From: Megalopta genalis
Lineage: Eukaryota; Arthropoda; Insecta; Hymenoptera; Halictidae
Length of the DNA stretch: 64,000 nt
Reading direction: 5' to 3'
NCBI RefSeq assembly: GCF_051020955.1
Contig: NW_027476685.1
Location: forward strand, 62,001 to 126,000
In this document: positions 13,490 to 27,250 of the stretch, piece after piece
Position numbering within the stretch: the first letter of the stretch is position 1
Layout: every line of letters begins with the position of its first letter
Translations under genes and position numbers: made by a program
The notes under the pieces: generated by a model
Seen by the model: the letters and a program-made list of their open reading frames with translations, nothing else
Databases searched by the model: none
Told to the model about the DNA's origin: nothing

Positions 13490-14335
13490 GTTTAGCTTCA
13501 AGTCAATGCGATGTAGAAGGTTTAGCTTCAAAGCCATACGAAACACATGATTTAGCTTCAAATCAATTCGAAGGACAAGGCTTAGATTCAAATCCATGCG
13601 AAACACAAGATTTAGCTTCAAATCAATGCGATGTAGTAGGTTCAGCTTCAAAACCATGCGATATAAGTGATATAGCTTCAAAAGCAGGAGGAACAAACGA
13701 GTTAGCTTCAAATCCATGCGAAACACACGATTTATCTTCAAATCAATGCGATGTCGAAGGTTTAGCTTCAAATCAATAAGAGGTAGAAGGTTTAGCTTCA
13801 AATCAATAGAATATAGAAGGTTTATCTTCAAATCAAAGCGATGTAGAAGTTTTAGCTTCAAATCCATGCGATACACAAGATTTAGCTTCAAATCAATGCG
13901 ATGTAGTAGGTTCAGCTTCAAATCCATGCGATATAAGTGATATAGCTTCAAAAGCAGGAGGAACAAACGAGTTAGCTTCAAATCCATGCGAAACACATGA
14001 TTTAGCTTGAAATCAATTCGAAGGACATGGATTAGATTCAATTCCAAGCGAAACAAATGATTTAGCTTCAAATGAATGCGAAGTAGAAGGCTCAGCATCA
14101 AATCCATGCGAAACACATGATTAAGATTCACATCAAAGCGATGTAGATGGTTTGCTTCAAATCCATGCGATACACAAGATTTAGCTTCAAGTCAATGCGA
14201 TGTAGTAGCTTCAGCTTCAAATCCATGCGATATAAGTGATATAGCTTCAAAATCTGTAGGAACAAACGAGGTAGCTTCAATTCCATGCGAGACACATGAT
14301 TTAGCTGCAAATCAATGCGATGAAGAAGGTTTAGC
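13490..14335. repeat. Direct repeat, 0.85 kb, copy 1 (partner 19990-20835)
   Basis: Offset is 6500 bp. The copies share rare variants in the same order: TTCAAAGCCA, GATGTCGAAGG, GAAGGACATGGATTAG, CATGATTAAGATTCAC and the 29-bp unit GATGGTTTGCTTC. Isolated differences exist (for example CATACG versus CACACG at 13535-13540/20035-20040). The offset is not a multiple of 30, reflecting many small indels in the more decayed block between the copies. Confidence 0.88.
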
Positions 14336-14749
14336 TTCAAATCCATGCGAAACAAATGATATAGCTTCAAACACTTGGGGTGTAAGTGATATAGCTTCAC
14401 ATGAAGACTAATCAAACGAGTTAGCTTCAAAATCCACGCCATACACATGATTTAGCTTCAAATACTAGCGATATAAGTGATGTAGATTCAACTGCAGGCG
14501 AAACGAACGAGTTAGCTTCAAATCCATGCGAAAAACATGATTTAGCTGCAAATCATTGCGATGTAGAAGGTTGAGATTCAAAATAATAAGAGGTAGAAGG
14601 TTTAGCTTCAAATCAATAGAATGTAGAAGGTTTAGCTTCAAATCAATGCGATGTAGAAGGTTTAGCTTCAAATCAATAGAATGTAGAAGGTTTAGCTTCA
14701 AATCAATGCGATGTAGAAGGTTTAGCTTCAAATCCATACGAAACACATG

Positions 14750-15250
14750 ATTTAGCTTCAAATCAATGCGGAATAGAAGGCTTGGCATCAAATCCATGCG
14801 ACACAAATTATTTAGCTTCATATACTTGCGATATAAGTGATATAGCTTCAAATGCAGGCGAAACAAACGAGTGATCTTCAAATCAAAGCGTAACACATGA
14901 TTTAACTTCAAATCAATGGGAAGTAGTAGAATTACCTACAAATCCATGCGAAACAATTGGTTTAGCTTCAAATATTTGTGATATACATGATTTAGCTTCA
15001 ACTGCACGCGAAACAAACGAGTTAGCTTCAAATCCAAGCGAAACACATTATTTAGCTTCAAATCAATGCGAAATAGAAGGCTTAGCATAAAATCCGTGCG
15101 ACACAAATTATTTAGCTTCATATACTTGCGATATAAGTGATATAGCTTCAAATGCAGGCGAAACAAACGAGTGAGCTTTAAATCCAAGCGTAACACATGA
15201 TTTAACTTCAAATCAATGGGTAGTAGAAGATTTACCTTCAAATCCATGCG
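14750..15250. repeat. Direct repeat, 0.5 kb, copy 1 (partner 17293-17793)
   Basis: Offset is 2543 bp. Shared rare variants include GCGGAATAGAAGG, TTCATATACTTGCG, GAGTGATCTTC, AAGTAGTAGAATTACC and CTTAGCATAAAATCCG. This segment belongs to a sub-family that uses TATACTTG and ATATTTGTG in C-type monomers. Confidence 0.85.
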
Positions 15251-15847
15251 AAATAAATGGTTTAGCTTCAAATATTTGTGATACACATGATTTAGCTTCA
15301 ACTGCAAGTGAAACAAACGAGTTAGCTACAAATTCAAAGGAATCACATCATTTAATTTCAAATCAATGCGAACAAGAGTGCTTACCTCCAAATCAATGCG
15401 AAACAAATGGTTTAGCATCAAATACTTGTGATATACATGATTTATCTTCACCTGCATGCGAAACAAACGAGTTAGCTACATATCCATGTGAAACACATGA
15501 TTCAGCTCCAAATCAATTCGAAGTAGAAGGCTTAGCTCCAAATCCATGCGAATTTAATGGTTCAGCTTCAAATACTTTTTATATACATGATTTTGCTTCA
15601 GCTGCATGCGAAACAAACGATTTAGCTTCACACCCATGGGAAACACATGATTTAACTTCAAATCAATGTGAAGTAGAAGTCTTAGCATCAAATCCATGCA
15701 ACACAAATTATTTAGTTTCTTATACTTGCGATATAAGTGATATAGCTTCAAATGCAGGCGAAACAAAGGAGTGAGCTTTAAATCCAAGCGTAACACATTA
15801 TTTAAGTTCAAATCAATGCGAAGTAGAAGATTTAGGTTCAAATACAT

Positions 15848-16290
15848 GCGAAACAAATGGTTTATCTTCAAATACTTGTGATATACATGATTTTGCTTTA
15901 GCTGCATTAGAAACAAGCGAGTTAGCTTCACACTCAAGGGAAACACGTGATTGAACTTCAAATCAATGCGAAGAAGAAGGCTTAGCATCAAATCCATGCG
16001 TCACAAATTATTTAGCTTCATATACATGTGATACAAGTGATATAGCTTCAAATGCAGGCGAAACACACGAGTGAGCTTTAAATCCAAGCGTAACACATGA
16101 TTTAACTTCAAATCAATGGGAAGTAGATTAACATTCAAATCCATGCGAAACAAATGGTTTAGCTTGAAATACTTGTGATATACATGATTTAGCTTCAACT
16201 GCATGCGAAACAAACGAGTTAGCTTCAAATCCAATCGAAAGACATAATTTAGCTTCAAATCAATACGATGTAGAAGGTTTAGCTTCAAAT
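15848..16290. repeat. Triplicated 0.44-kb segment, copy 1
   Basis: The three copies start with GCGAAACAAATGG at 15848, 16625 and 17791 (offsets 777 and 1166). All share GCTTTAGCTGCATTAG, CACACTCAAGGGAAAC, CATGATTGAACTTC-type variants, GAAGAAGAAGGC, and a shortened monomer GTAGATTAACATTC that lacks three bases. Confidence 0.87.
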
Positions 16291-16624
16291 CCAAGCGTAA
16301 CACATGATTTAGCTTCAAATACTTGCGATATAAGTGATATAGCTTCAAATACAGGCGAAACGAACGAGTTAGCTTCAAATCCATGCGAAACACATGATTC
16401 AGCTGCAAATCAATGCGATGTAGAAGGTTTAGCTTCAAATCCATGCGAAACACATTATTTAGCTGCAAATCAGTGCGAAGTAGACGGGTCGGGTTCAAAT
16501 CAATGCGATTCAAATGGTTCATCTTCAAATACTTGTGAAAGTCATGATTTAGCTTCAACTGCATGCAAAACACATGATTTAGCTTCAAATCAATGGGAAG
16601 TAGAAGATTTACCTTCAAATCCAT

Positions 16625-17067
16625 GCGAAACAAATGGTTTATCTTCAAATACTTGTGATATACATGATTTTGCTTTAGCTGCATTAGAAACAAGCGAGTT
16701 AGCTTCACACTCAAGGGAAACACGTGATTGAACTTCAAATCAATGCGAAGAAGAAGGCTTAGCATCAAATCCATGCGTCACAAATTATTTAGCTTCATAT
16801 ACATGTGATACAAGTGATATAGCTTCAAATGCAGGCGAAACACACGAGTGAGCTTTAAATCCAAGCGTAACACATGATTTAACTTCAAATCAATGGGAAG
16901 TAGATTAACATTCAAATCCATGCGAAACAAATGGTTTAGCTTGAAATACTTGTGATATACATGATTTAGCTTCAACTGCATGCGAAACAAACGAGTTAGC
17001 GTCAAATCCAATCGAAAGACATAATTTAGCTTCAAATCAATACGATGTAGAAGGTTTAGCTTCAAAT
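16625..17067. repeat. Triplicated 0.44-kb segment, copy 2
   Basis: Second copy. It ends near 17067, where AAGCGAAACACATGATTAAG replaces the AAGCGTAACACATG of copies 1 and 3. Confidence 0.87.
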
Positions 17068-17292
17068 CCAAGCGAAACACATGATTAAGATTCACATCAA
17101 AGCGATGTAGATGGTTTGCTGCAAATCAATGCGATGTAGAAGGTTTAGCTTCAAATCCATGCGAAACACATTATTTAGCTGCAAATCAGTGCGAAGTAGA
17201 CGGGTCGGGTTCAAATCAATGCGATTCAAATGGTTCATCTTCAAATACTTGTGAAAGTCATGATTTAGCTTCAACTGAATGCGAAACACATG

Positions 17293-17793
17293 ATTTAGCT
17301 TCAAATCAATGCGGAATAGAAGGCTTGGCATCAAATCCATGCGACACAAATTATTTAGCTTCATATACTTGCGATATAAGCGATATAGTTTCAAATGCAG
17401 GCGAAAGAAACGAGTGATCTTCAAATCAAAGCGTAACACATGATTTAACTTCAAATCAATGGGAAGTAGTAGAATTACCTTCAAATCCATGCGAAACAAT
17501 TGGTTTAGCTTCAAATATTTGTGATATACATGATTTAGCTTCAACTGCATGCGAAACAAACGAGTTAGCTTCAAATCCAAGCGAAACACATGATTTAGCT
17601 TCAAATCAATGCGAAATAGAAGGCTTAGCATAAAATCCGTGCGACACAAATTATTTAGCTTCATATACTTGCGATATAAGTGATATAGCTTCAAATGCAG
17701 GCGAAACAAACGAGTGAGCTTTAAATCCAAGCGTAACACATGATTTAACTTCAAATCAATGGGAAGTAGAAGATTTACCTTCAAATCCATGCG
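17293..17793. repeat. Direct repeat, 0.5 kb, copy 2 (partner 14750-15250)
   Basis: This is the partner of 14750-15250. It ends exactly where the third copy of the 0.44-kb triplicated segment begins (17791), so this point is a recombination joint between two older blocks. Confidence 0.82.
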
Positions 17794-18233
17794 AAACAAA
17801 TGGTTTATCTTCAAATACTTGTGATATACATGATTTTGCTTTAGCTGCATTAGAAACAAGCGAGTTAGCTTCACACTCAAGGGAAACACGTGATTGAACT
17901 TCAAATCAATGCGAAGAAGAAGGCTTAGCATCAAATCCATGCGTCACAAATTATTTAGCTTCATATACATGTGATACAAGTGATATAGCTTCAAATGCAG
18001 GCGAAACACACGAGTGAGCTTTAAATCCAAGCGTAACACATGATTTAACTTCAAATCAATGGGAAGTAGATTAACATTCAAATCCATGCGAAACAAATGG
18101 TTTTGCTTGAAATACTTGTGATATACATGATTTAGCTTCAACTGCATGCGAAACAAACGAGTTAGCTTCAAATCCAATCAAAAGACATGATTTAGCTTCA
18201 AATCAATACGATGTAGAAGGTTTAGCTTCAAAT
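17791..18233. repeat. Triplicated 0.44-kb segment, copy 3
   Basis: Third copy, carrying small private changes (GGTTTTGCTTG, CCAATCAAAAGAC). It abuts the end of the 17293-17793 repeat. Confidence 0.87.
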
Positions 18234-19209
18234 CCAAGCGTAACACATGATTTAGCTTCAAATACTTGCGATATAAGTGATATAGCTTCAAATACAGGCA
18301 AAACGAACGAGTTAGCTTCAAATCCATGCGAAACACATGATTCAGCTTCAAATCAATGCGATGTAGAAGGTTTAGCTTCAAATCCATGCGAAACACATTA
18401 TTTAGCTGCAAATCAGTGCGAAGTAGAAGGGTCGGGTTCAAATCAATGCGATTCAAATGGTTCATCTTCAAATACTTGTGAAAGTCATGATTTAGCTTCA
18501 ACTGCATGCGGAACACATGATTTAGCTTCAAATCAATGCGATACACAAGATTTAGCTTCAAATCAATGCGATGTAGTAGGTTAAGCTTCAAATCCATGCG
18601 ACACATATGATTTAGTTTCAAATACTTGCGATATAAGTGATATAGCTTCAAAAGCTGTAGGAACAAACGAGGTAGCTTCAATTCCATGCGAGAAACTTGA
18701 TTTAGCTTCAAATCAATGCGACGTAGAAGGTTTAGCTTCAAATCCATGCGAAACACATTATTTAGCTGCAAATCAGTGCGAAGTAGAAGGCTTAACTTCA
18801 AATCCATGCGAATCAAATGGTTTAGCTTCAAATACTTGTGATATACGTTATTTAGATCTAACTGCATGCGCAACGAACGAGTTAGCTTCAAATCCATGCG
18901 GAACACATGATTTAGCTGCAAATCAGTGCGATGAAGAAGGTTTAGCCTCAAATCAATAGAATGTATAAGGTTTAGCTTCAAATCAATGCGATGTAGAAGG
19001 TTTAGCTTCAAATCCATACGAAAGACATGATTTAGCTTCAAATCAATTCGAAGGACAAGGCTTAGATTCAAATCCATGCGAAACAAATGATTTAGCTTCA
19101 GATCAATGCGATGTAGAAGGTTTAGCTTCAAATCCATGCGATACACATGATTTAGCTTCAAATCAATTCGAAGGACAAGGCTTAGATTCAAATCCATGCG
19201 AAACAAATG

Positions 19210-19540
19210 ATTTAGCTTCAAATACTTGCGATATAAGTGATCTAGCTTCAAATACAGGCGAAACGAACGAGTTAGCTTCAAATCCATGCGAAACACATGA
19301 TTCAGCTGCAAATCAATGCGATGTAGAAGGTTCAGCTTCAAATCCATGCCAAACACATAATTTGGATTCAAATCCATGGGATGTAGAAGGTTTAACTTCA
19401 AATACATGCGGAACACATTATTTAGCTGCAAATAGGTGCAAAGTAGAAGGCGCGGGTTCAAATCAATGCGATACACAAGATTTAGCTTCAAATCAGTGCG
19501 ATGTAGTAGGTTCAGCTTCAAATCCTTGCGACACATATGA
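19210..19540. repeat. Direct repeat copy matching 26920-27250
   Basis: Offset is 7710 bp, 257 monomers. Shared rare variants are AATCCATGCCAAACACAT, TTTGGATTCAAATCC, ACATGCGGAACAC, AATAGGTGCAAAG and GAAGGCGCGGG. Confidence 0.82.
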
Positions 19541-19989
19541 TTTAGCTTCAAATACTTGCGATATAAGTGATATAGCTTCAAAAGCTGTAGGAACAAACGA
19601 GGTAGCTTCAATTCCATGCGAGAAACATGATTTAGCTTCAAATCAATGCAATGTAGTAGGTTCAGCTTCAAATCCATTCGACACATATGATTTAGCTTCA
19701 AATAATGCCGATATAAGTGATATAGCTTCAAAAGCTGTAGGAACAAACGAGGTAGCTTCAATTCCATGCGAGACACATGATTTAGCTTCAAATCAATGCG
19801 ATGTAGAAGGTTCAGCTTCAAATCCATACGAAACACATGATTTAGCTTCAAATCAATTCGAAGTACAATGCTTAGATACAAATCCATGCGAAACAAATAG
19901 TTTAACTACAAATACTTGTGATAAACATTATTTAGCTACAACTGCATGCGAAACAAACGAGTTAACTTCAAATCCATGCGATACACATG

Positions 19990-20835
19990 ATTTAGCTTCA
20001 AGTCAATGCGATGTCGAAGGTTTAGCTTCAAAGCCACACGAAACACATGATTTAGCTTCAAATCAATTCGAAGGACAAGGCTTAGATTCAAATCCATGCG
20101 AAACACAAGATTTAGCTTCAAATCAATGCGATGTAGTAGGTTCAGCTTCAAAACCATCCGATATAAGTGATATAGCTTCAAAAGCAGGAGGAACAAACGA
20201 GTTAGCTTCAAATCCATGCGAAACACCCGATTTATCTTCAAATCAATGCGATGTCGAAGGTTTAGCTTCAAATCAATAAGAGGTAGAAGGTTTAGCTTCA
20301 AATCAATAGAATATAGAAGGTTTATCTTCAAATCAAAGCGATGTAGAAGGTTTAGCTTCAAATCCATGCGATACACAAGATTTAGCTTCAAATCAATGCG
20401 ATGTAGTAGGTTCAGCTTCAAATCCATGCGATATAAGTGATATAGCTTCAAAAGCAGGAGGAACAAACGAGTTAGCTTCAAATCCATGCGAAACACATGA
20501 TTTAGCTTGAAATCAATTCGAAGGACATGGATTAGATTCAATTCCAAGCGAAACAAATGATTTAGCTTCAAATGAATGCGAAGTAGAAGGCTCAGCATCA
20601 AATCCATGCGAAACACATGATTAAGATTCACATCAAAGCGATGTAGATGGTTTGCTTCAAATCCATGCGATACACAAGATTTAGCTTCAAGTCAATGCGA
20701 TGTAGTAGCTTCAGCTTCAAATCCATGCGATATAAGTGATATAGCTTCAAAATCTGTAGGAACAAACGAGGTAGCTTCAATTCCATGCGAGACACATGAT
20801 TTAGCTGCAAATCAATGCGATGAAGAAGGTTTAGC
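19990..20835. repeat. Direct repeat, 0.85 kb, copy 2 (partner 13490-14335)
   Basis: This is the partner of 13490-14335 at an offset of 6500 bp. Similarity drops on the left before about 19990 and on the right after about 20835, giving sharp limits to the duplicated segment. Confidence 0.88.
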
Positions 20836-21640
20836 TTCAAATTCACGCGAAACATATGATTTAGCTTCAAACACTTGGGGTATAAGTGATATAGCTTCAA
20901 ATGCAGACTAATCAAACGATTTAGCTTCAAAATCCAAGCGATACACATGATTTAGCTTCAAATACTTGCGATATAAGTGATGTAGATTCAACTGCAGGCG
21001 AAACGAACGAGTTAGCTTCAAATCCATGCGAAACACATGATTTAACTGCAAATCAATGCGATGTGGAAGGTTTAGCTTCAAATCCATGCGATACACAAGA
21101 TTTAGATTCAAATCAATGCGATGTAGTAGGTTCAGCTTCAAATCCATGCGACACATATGATTTAGCTTCAAATTCTTGCGATATAAGTGATATAGCTTCA
21201 AAAGCAGTAGGAACAAACGAGGTAGCTTCAATTCCATGCCAGACACATGATTTAGCTTCAAATCAATGCGATGTAGAAGGTTTAGCTTCATGTCCATACG
21301 AAACACATGATTTAGCTTCAAATCAATTCGAAGGACAAGGCTTAGATTCAAATCCATGCAAAACAATTGGTTTAGCTACAAATACTTGTGATATACATCA
21401 TTTAGCTACAACTGCATGCGAAACGAACGAGTTAGCTTCCAATCCATGCTATATACATGCTTCAGCTTCAAATCAATGCGATGTAGAAGGTTTAGCTTCA
21501 AATCCATGCGATACATAAGGTTTAGCTTCAAATCAATTCGAAGGACAAGGCTTAGATTCAAATCCATGCGAAACAAATGATTTAGCTTCAAATCAATGCC
21601 ACGTAGAAGGTTTAGCTTCAAATCCATGCGATACACATGA

Positions 21641-22070
21641 TTTAGCTTCAAATACTGCGATATAAGTGATATAGCTTCAAATGCAGGCGAAACGAACGAG
21701 TTAGCTTCAAATCCATGCGAAAGACATGATTCAGCTGCAAATCTATGCGATGTAGAAGGTTTAGCTTCAAATCCATGCGACACATATGATTTAGCTTCAA
21801 ATACTTGCGATATAAGTGATATAGCTTCAAAAGCTGTAGGAACAAACGTGGTAGCTTCAATTCCATGCGAGACACTTGATTTAGCTTCAAATCAATGCGA
21901 TGTAGAAGGTTTAGCTTCAAGTCCATGCGAAACACATTATTTAGCTGCAAATCAGTGCGAAGTAGAAGGCTCGGGTTCAAATCAATGTTATTCAAATGGT
22001 TCATCTTCAAATACTTGTGAATGACATGATTGAGCTTAAACTGCATGCGAAACACATGATTTAGCTGCAA
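21641..22070. repeat. Direct repeat copy matching 27251-27680
   Basis: Offset is 5610 bp, 187 monomers. Both copies share a one-base deletion (AATACTGCGA in place of AATACTTGCGA), plus AATCAATGTTATTC, GAATGACATGATTGAGC and TTAAACTGC. Confidence 0.86.
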
Positions 22071-24640
22071 ATCAATGCGATGAAGAAGGTTTAGCTTCAA
22101 ATCCATGCGAAACAAATGATATAGCTTCAAACACATGGGGTGTAACTGATATAGCTTCAAATGAAGACTAATCAATCGTGTTAGCTTCAAAATCCATGCG
22201 ATACACATGATTTAGCTTCAAATCAATGCGATGTAGAAGGTTTAGCTTCAAATCCATGCGAAACAAATGATTTAGCATCAGATACTTCTGATATAACTGA
22301 TATAGCTTCAAATGCAGGGGAAACAAACGAGTTAGCATCAAACCCATGCAAAACACATGATTTAGTTGCAAATCAATGCGATGTAGAAGGTTTAGCTTCA
22401 AAACAATAAGAGGTAGAAGGTTTAGCTTCAAATCAATGCGATGTAGAAGATTTAGCTTCAAATCCATACGAAACACATGATTTACCTTCAAATCAATTCG
22501 AAGGACAAGGCTTAGATACAAATCCAAGCGAAACAAATGATTTAGCTTCAAATCAATACGATGTAGAAGGTTTAGCTTCAAATCCATGCGATACACAAGA
22601 TTTAGCTTCAAATCAATGCGATGTAGAAGGTTTAGCTTCAAATCAATGCAAAACACGTGATTTATCTTCCAATTAATGCGAAGTAGAAGCCTTAGCTTCA
22701 AATCCATGCAAAACAAATTGTTTAGCTACAAATGCTTGTGATATACATTATTTAGCTACAACTGCATGCGAAACAAACGAGTTAGCTACAAATCCATGCT
22801 ATATACATGATTTAGCTTCAAATCAATGCGATGTAGAAGGTTTAGCTTCAAATCCATGCGATACACAAGATTTAGCTTCAAATCAATGCGATGTAGTAGG
22901 TTCAGCTACAAATCCATGCGACACATATGATTTAGCTTCAAATACATGCGATATAAGTGATATAGCTTCGAAAGCTGTAGGAACAAACGTGGTAGCATCA
23001 ATTCCATGCGAGACACTTGATTTAGCTTCAAATCAATGCGATGTAGAAGGTTCAGCTTCAAATCCATTCGAAACACATTATTTAGCTGCAAATCAGTGCG
23101 AAGTAGAAGGCTCGGGTTCCAATCAATGTGATTCAAATTGTTCATCTTCAAATACTTGTGAATGACGTGATTGAGCTTCAACTGCATGCGAAACACATGA
23201 TTTAGCTTCAAATCAATGCGATGTAGAAGGTTTAGCTTCAAATCCATGCAAAACACGTGATTTATCTTCCAATTAATGCGAAGTAGAAGGCTTAGCTTCA
23301 AATCCATGCGAATTAAATGGTTTAGCTTCAAATACTTGTGATATACGTTATTTAGATTTAACTGCATGCGCAACGAACGAGTTAGCTTCAAATCCATGCG
23401 AAACACATGATTTAGCTTCAAATCAATGCAATGAAGAAGGTTTAGCTTCAAATCCACGCGAAACACATTATTTAGCTGTAAATCAGTGCGATGTAGTAGG
23501 TTCAGCTTCAAATCCATGCGATTCAAATGTTTCATCTTCAAATACTTGTGAAAGACATGATTTAGCTTCAACTCCATGCGAAACAAACGAGTTAGCTTCA
23601 ATTCAATGCGATGTAGAAAGTTTAGCTTCAAATCCATGCGAAACAAATGGTTTAGCTAGAAACACTTGAGATATACATTATTTAGCTACAACAGCATGCG
23701 AAACGAACGAGTTAGCTTCAAATCCATGCGAAACGCACGATTTAGTTTGAAATCAATGCGATGTAGAAGGTTTAGCTTCAAATGCAAGCGAACCACATGA
23801 TTTAGCTTCTAATACTTGCGATATAAGTGATCTAGCTTCAAATACTGGCGAAACGAACGAGTTAGCTTCAAATCCATGCGAAGCAAATGATTTAGCTTCA
23901 TATCAATGCGACGTAGAAGGCGTAGCTTCAAATCCATGCGAAACAAATGATTTAGCTTCAAATCAATGCGAAGTAGAAGGCGTAGCTTCAAATCCATGCG
24001 AAACAAATGGTTTAGCTACAAATACTTGTGATATACATTATTTAGCTACAACTGCAAGCGAAACGAACGAGTTAGCTTCAAATCCATGCGAAACAAATGA
24101 TTTAGCTTCAAATCAATGCGAAGTAGAAGGCGTAGCTTCAAATCCATGCGAAACAAATGATTTAGCTTCAGATACTGGCGATAAAAGTGATACAGCATCA
24201 AATGCATGCGAAACAAACGAGTAAGCTTCAAATCCATGCAAAACACATGATTAAGCTTCAAATCAATGCTATGTAGAAGATTTAGCTTCAAATCCAAGCT
24301 AAACAAATGATTTAGCTTCAGATCCTTCGATGTAAGTGATATAGCCTCAAATGCTGACGAAACAAACGAGTTAGCTTGAAATCTAAGCGAAAGAAATGAT
24401 TTAGCCTAAAATCGATGCGATGTAGATGGTTTAGCTTCAAATGCAAGCGAATCACATGATTTAGCTTCAAATCAATGCGATGTAGAAAGTTTAGCTTCAA
24501 ATCCATGCGAAACAAATGGTTTAGCTACAAATACTTGTGATATACATTATTTAGCTACAAGTGCATGCGAAACGAACGAGTTAGCTTCAAATCCATGCGA
24601 AACACACGATTTTGCTTCAAATCAATGCGATGTAGAAGGT

Positions 24641-25330
24641 TTAGCTTCAAATCCAAGCGAAACACATGATTTAGCTTGTAATACTTGTGATATAAGTGAT
24701 CTAGCTTCAAATACAGGCGAAACGAACGAGTTAGCTTCAAATCCATGCGAAACAAATGATTTAGCTTCTAATCCATGCGATGTAGGAGGTTTAGCTTCAA
24801 ATCCATGCCAAACACATGATTAAGATTCTAATCCATGGGATGTAGAAGGTTTAGCTTCAAATCCATGCGAAACACATTATTTAGCTGTAAATCAGTGCGA
24901 TGTAGTAGGTTCAGCTTCAAATCCATGCGGCACTTATGATTTAGCTTCAAATACTTGCGATATAAGTGATATAGCTTCAAATGGAGGCGAAACGAACGAA
25001 TTAGCTTCAAATTCATTGGAAACACATGATTTAGCTGCAAATCAATGCGATGTAGAAGGTTTAGCTTCAAATTCATGCGATACACAAGATTTAGCTTCAA
25101 ATCAATGCGATGTAGAAGGTTTAGCTTCAAACCCATACGAAACACATGATTTAGCTTCAAATCAATTCGCAGGACAAGACTTAGATTCAAATCCATGCGA
25201 AACAAATGATTTAGCTTCAAATCAATGCGATGCAGTAGGTTTAGCTTCAAACCCATGCAATACACATGATTTAGCTTCAAATACTTGCGATATAAGTGAT
25301 CTAGCTTCAAATACAGGCGAAACGAACGAG
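24641..25330. repeat. 690-bp tandem duplication, copy 1
   Basis: This is exactly 23 monomers. Landmarks recur at an offset of 690: CCAAGCGAAACACATG, GCTTGTAATACTTGTG, GTAGGAGG, AATCCATGCC, GATTCTAATCCATGGG, CAATTCGCAGGACAAGAC and GATGCAGTAGG. Copy 2 follows immediately. Confidence 0.9.
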
Positions 25331-26020
25331 TTAGCTTCAAATCCAAGCGAAACACATGATTTAGCTTGTAATACTTGTGATATAAGTGATCTAGCTTCAA
25401 ATACAGGCGAAACGAACGAGTTAGCTTCAAATCCATGCGAAACAAATGATTTAGCTTCAAATCCATGCGATGTAGGAGGTTTAGCTTCAAATCCATGCCA
25501 AACACATGATTAAGATTCTAATCCATGGGATGTAGAAGGTTTAGCTTCAAATCCATGCGAAACACATTATTTAGCTGTAAATCAGTGCGATGTAATAGGT
25601 TCAGCTTCAAATCCATGCGGCACTTATGATTTAGCTTCAAATACTTGCGATATAAGTGATATAGCTTCAAATGGAGGCGAAACGAACGAATTAGCTTCAA
25701 ATCCATGCCAAACACATGATTTAGCTGCAAATCAATGCGATGTAGAAGGTTTAGCTTCAAATTCATGCGATACACAAGATTTAGCTTCAAATCAATGCGA
25801 TGTAGAAGGTTTAGCTTCAAACCCATACGAAACACATGAGTTAGCATCAAATCAATTCGCAGGACAAGACTTGGATTCAAATCCATGCGAAACAAATGAT
25901 TTAGCTTCAAATCAATGCGATGCAGTAGGTTTAGCTTCAAACCCATGCAATACACATGATTTAGCTTCAAATACTTGCGATATAAGTGATCTAGCTTCAA
26001 ATACAGGCGAAACGAACGAG
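25331..26020. repeat. 690-bp tandem duplication, copy 2
   Basis: Immediate second copy with only scattered differences (for example GATTTAGCTTCTAATCC in copy 1 against TTCAAATCC here, and GATGTAGTAGG against GATGTAATAGG). Unequal exchange between arrays offset by 23 monomers explains it directly. Confidence 0.9.
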
Positions 26021-26919
26021 TTAGCTTCAAATCCATGCGAAACACATGATTCAGCTGCAAATCAATGCGATGTAGAAGGTTCAGCTTCAAATCGATGCGA
26101 AACACACGATATAGCTTCAAACACTTGAGGTATAAATGATATAGCTTCAAATGAAGACTAATCAAACGAGTTAGCTTCAAAATCCACGCCATACACATGA
26201 TTTTGCTTCAAATATTAGCGATGTAGAAGGTTTAGCTTCAAATCCATGCGATACACAAGATTTAGCTTCAAATCAATGCGATGTAGTAGGTTCAGCTTCA
26301 AATCCATGCGACACATATGATTTAGCTTCAAATACTTGCGATATAAGTGATATAGCTTCAAAGGCTGTAGGAACGAACGAGGTAGCTTCAATTCCATGCG
26401 AGACACATGATTTTGCTTCAAATCAATGCGATGTAGAAGGTTTAGCTTCATATCCAAGTGTAACACATGATTTAGCTTCAAATATTTGCGATATAAGTGA
26501 TATAGCTTCGAATACAGGCGAAACGAACGAGTTAGCTTCAAATCCATGCGAAACACATGATTCAGCTGCAAATCAATGCAATGTAGAAGGTATAGCTTCA
26601 AATCCATGCGAAACACATTATTTAGCTGCAAATCTGTGCGAAGTAGATGGCTCGGGTTGAAATCAATGCGATTCAAATGGTTCATCTTCAAATAGTTGTG
26701 AAAGACATGATTTAGCTTCAACTGCATGCGAAACACATGAATTAGCTTCAAATCAATGCGATGTAGAAGGTTTAGCTTCAAATCCATGCAAAACACGTGA
26801 TTTAACTTCCAATTAATGCGAAGTAGAAGGCTTAGCTTCAAATCCATGCGAAACAAATGATTTAGCTTCAAATCAATGCGATGTAGAAGGTTTAGCTTCA
26901 AATCCATGCGATACACATG

Positions 26920-27250
26920 ATTTAGCTTCAAATACTTGCAATATAAGTGATCTAGCTTCAAATACAGGCGAAACGAACGAGTTAGCTTCACATCCTTGCG
27001 AAACACATGATTCAGCTGCAAACCAATGCGATGTAGAAGGTTCAGCTTCAAATCCATGCCAAACACATGATTTGGATTCAAATCCATGGGATGTAGAAGG
27101 TTTAACTTCAAATACATGCGGAACACATTATTTAGCTGCAAATAGGTGCAAAGTAGAAGGCGCGGGTTCAAATCAATGCGATACACAAGATTTAGCTTCA
27201 AATCAATGCGATGTAGTAGGTTCAGCTTCAAATCCTTGCGACACATATGA
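26920..27250. repeat. Left half of a mosaic segment (source-like 19210-19540)
   Basis: This segment matches 19.2-19.5 kb. It is followed without a gap by sequence matching 21.64-22.07 kb, so the junction near 27250 joins two separate lineages. Confidence 0.82.
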
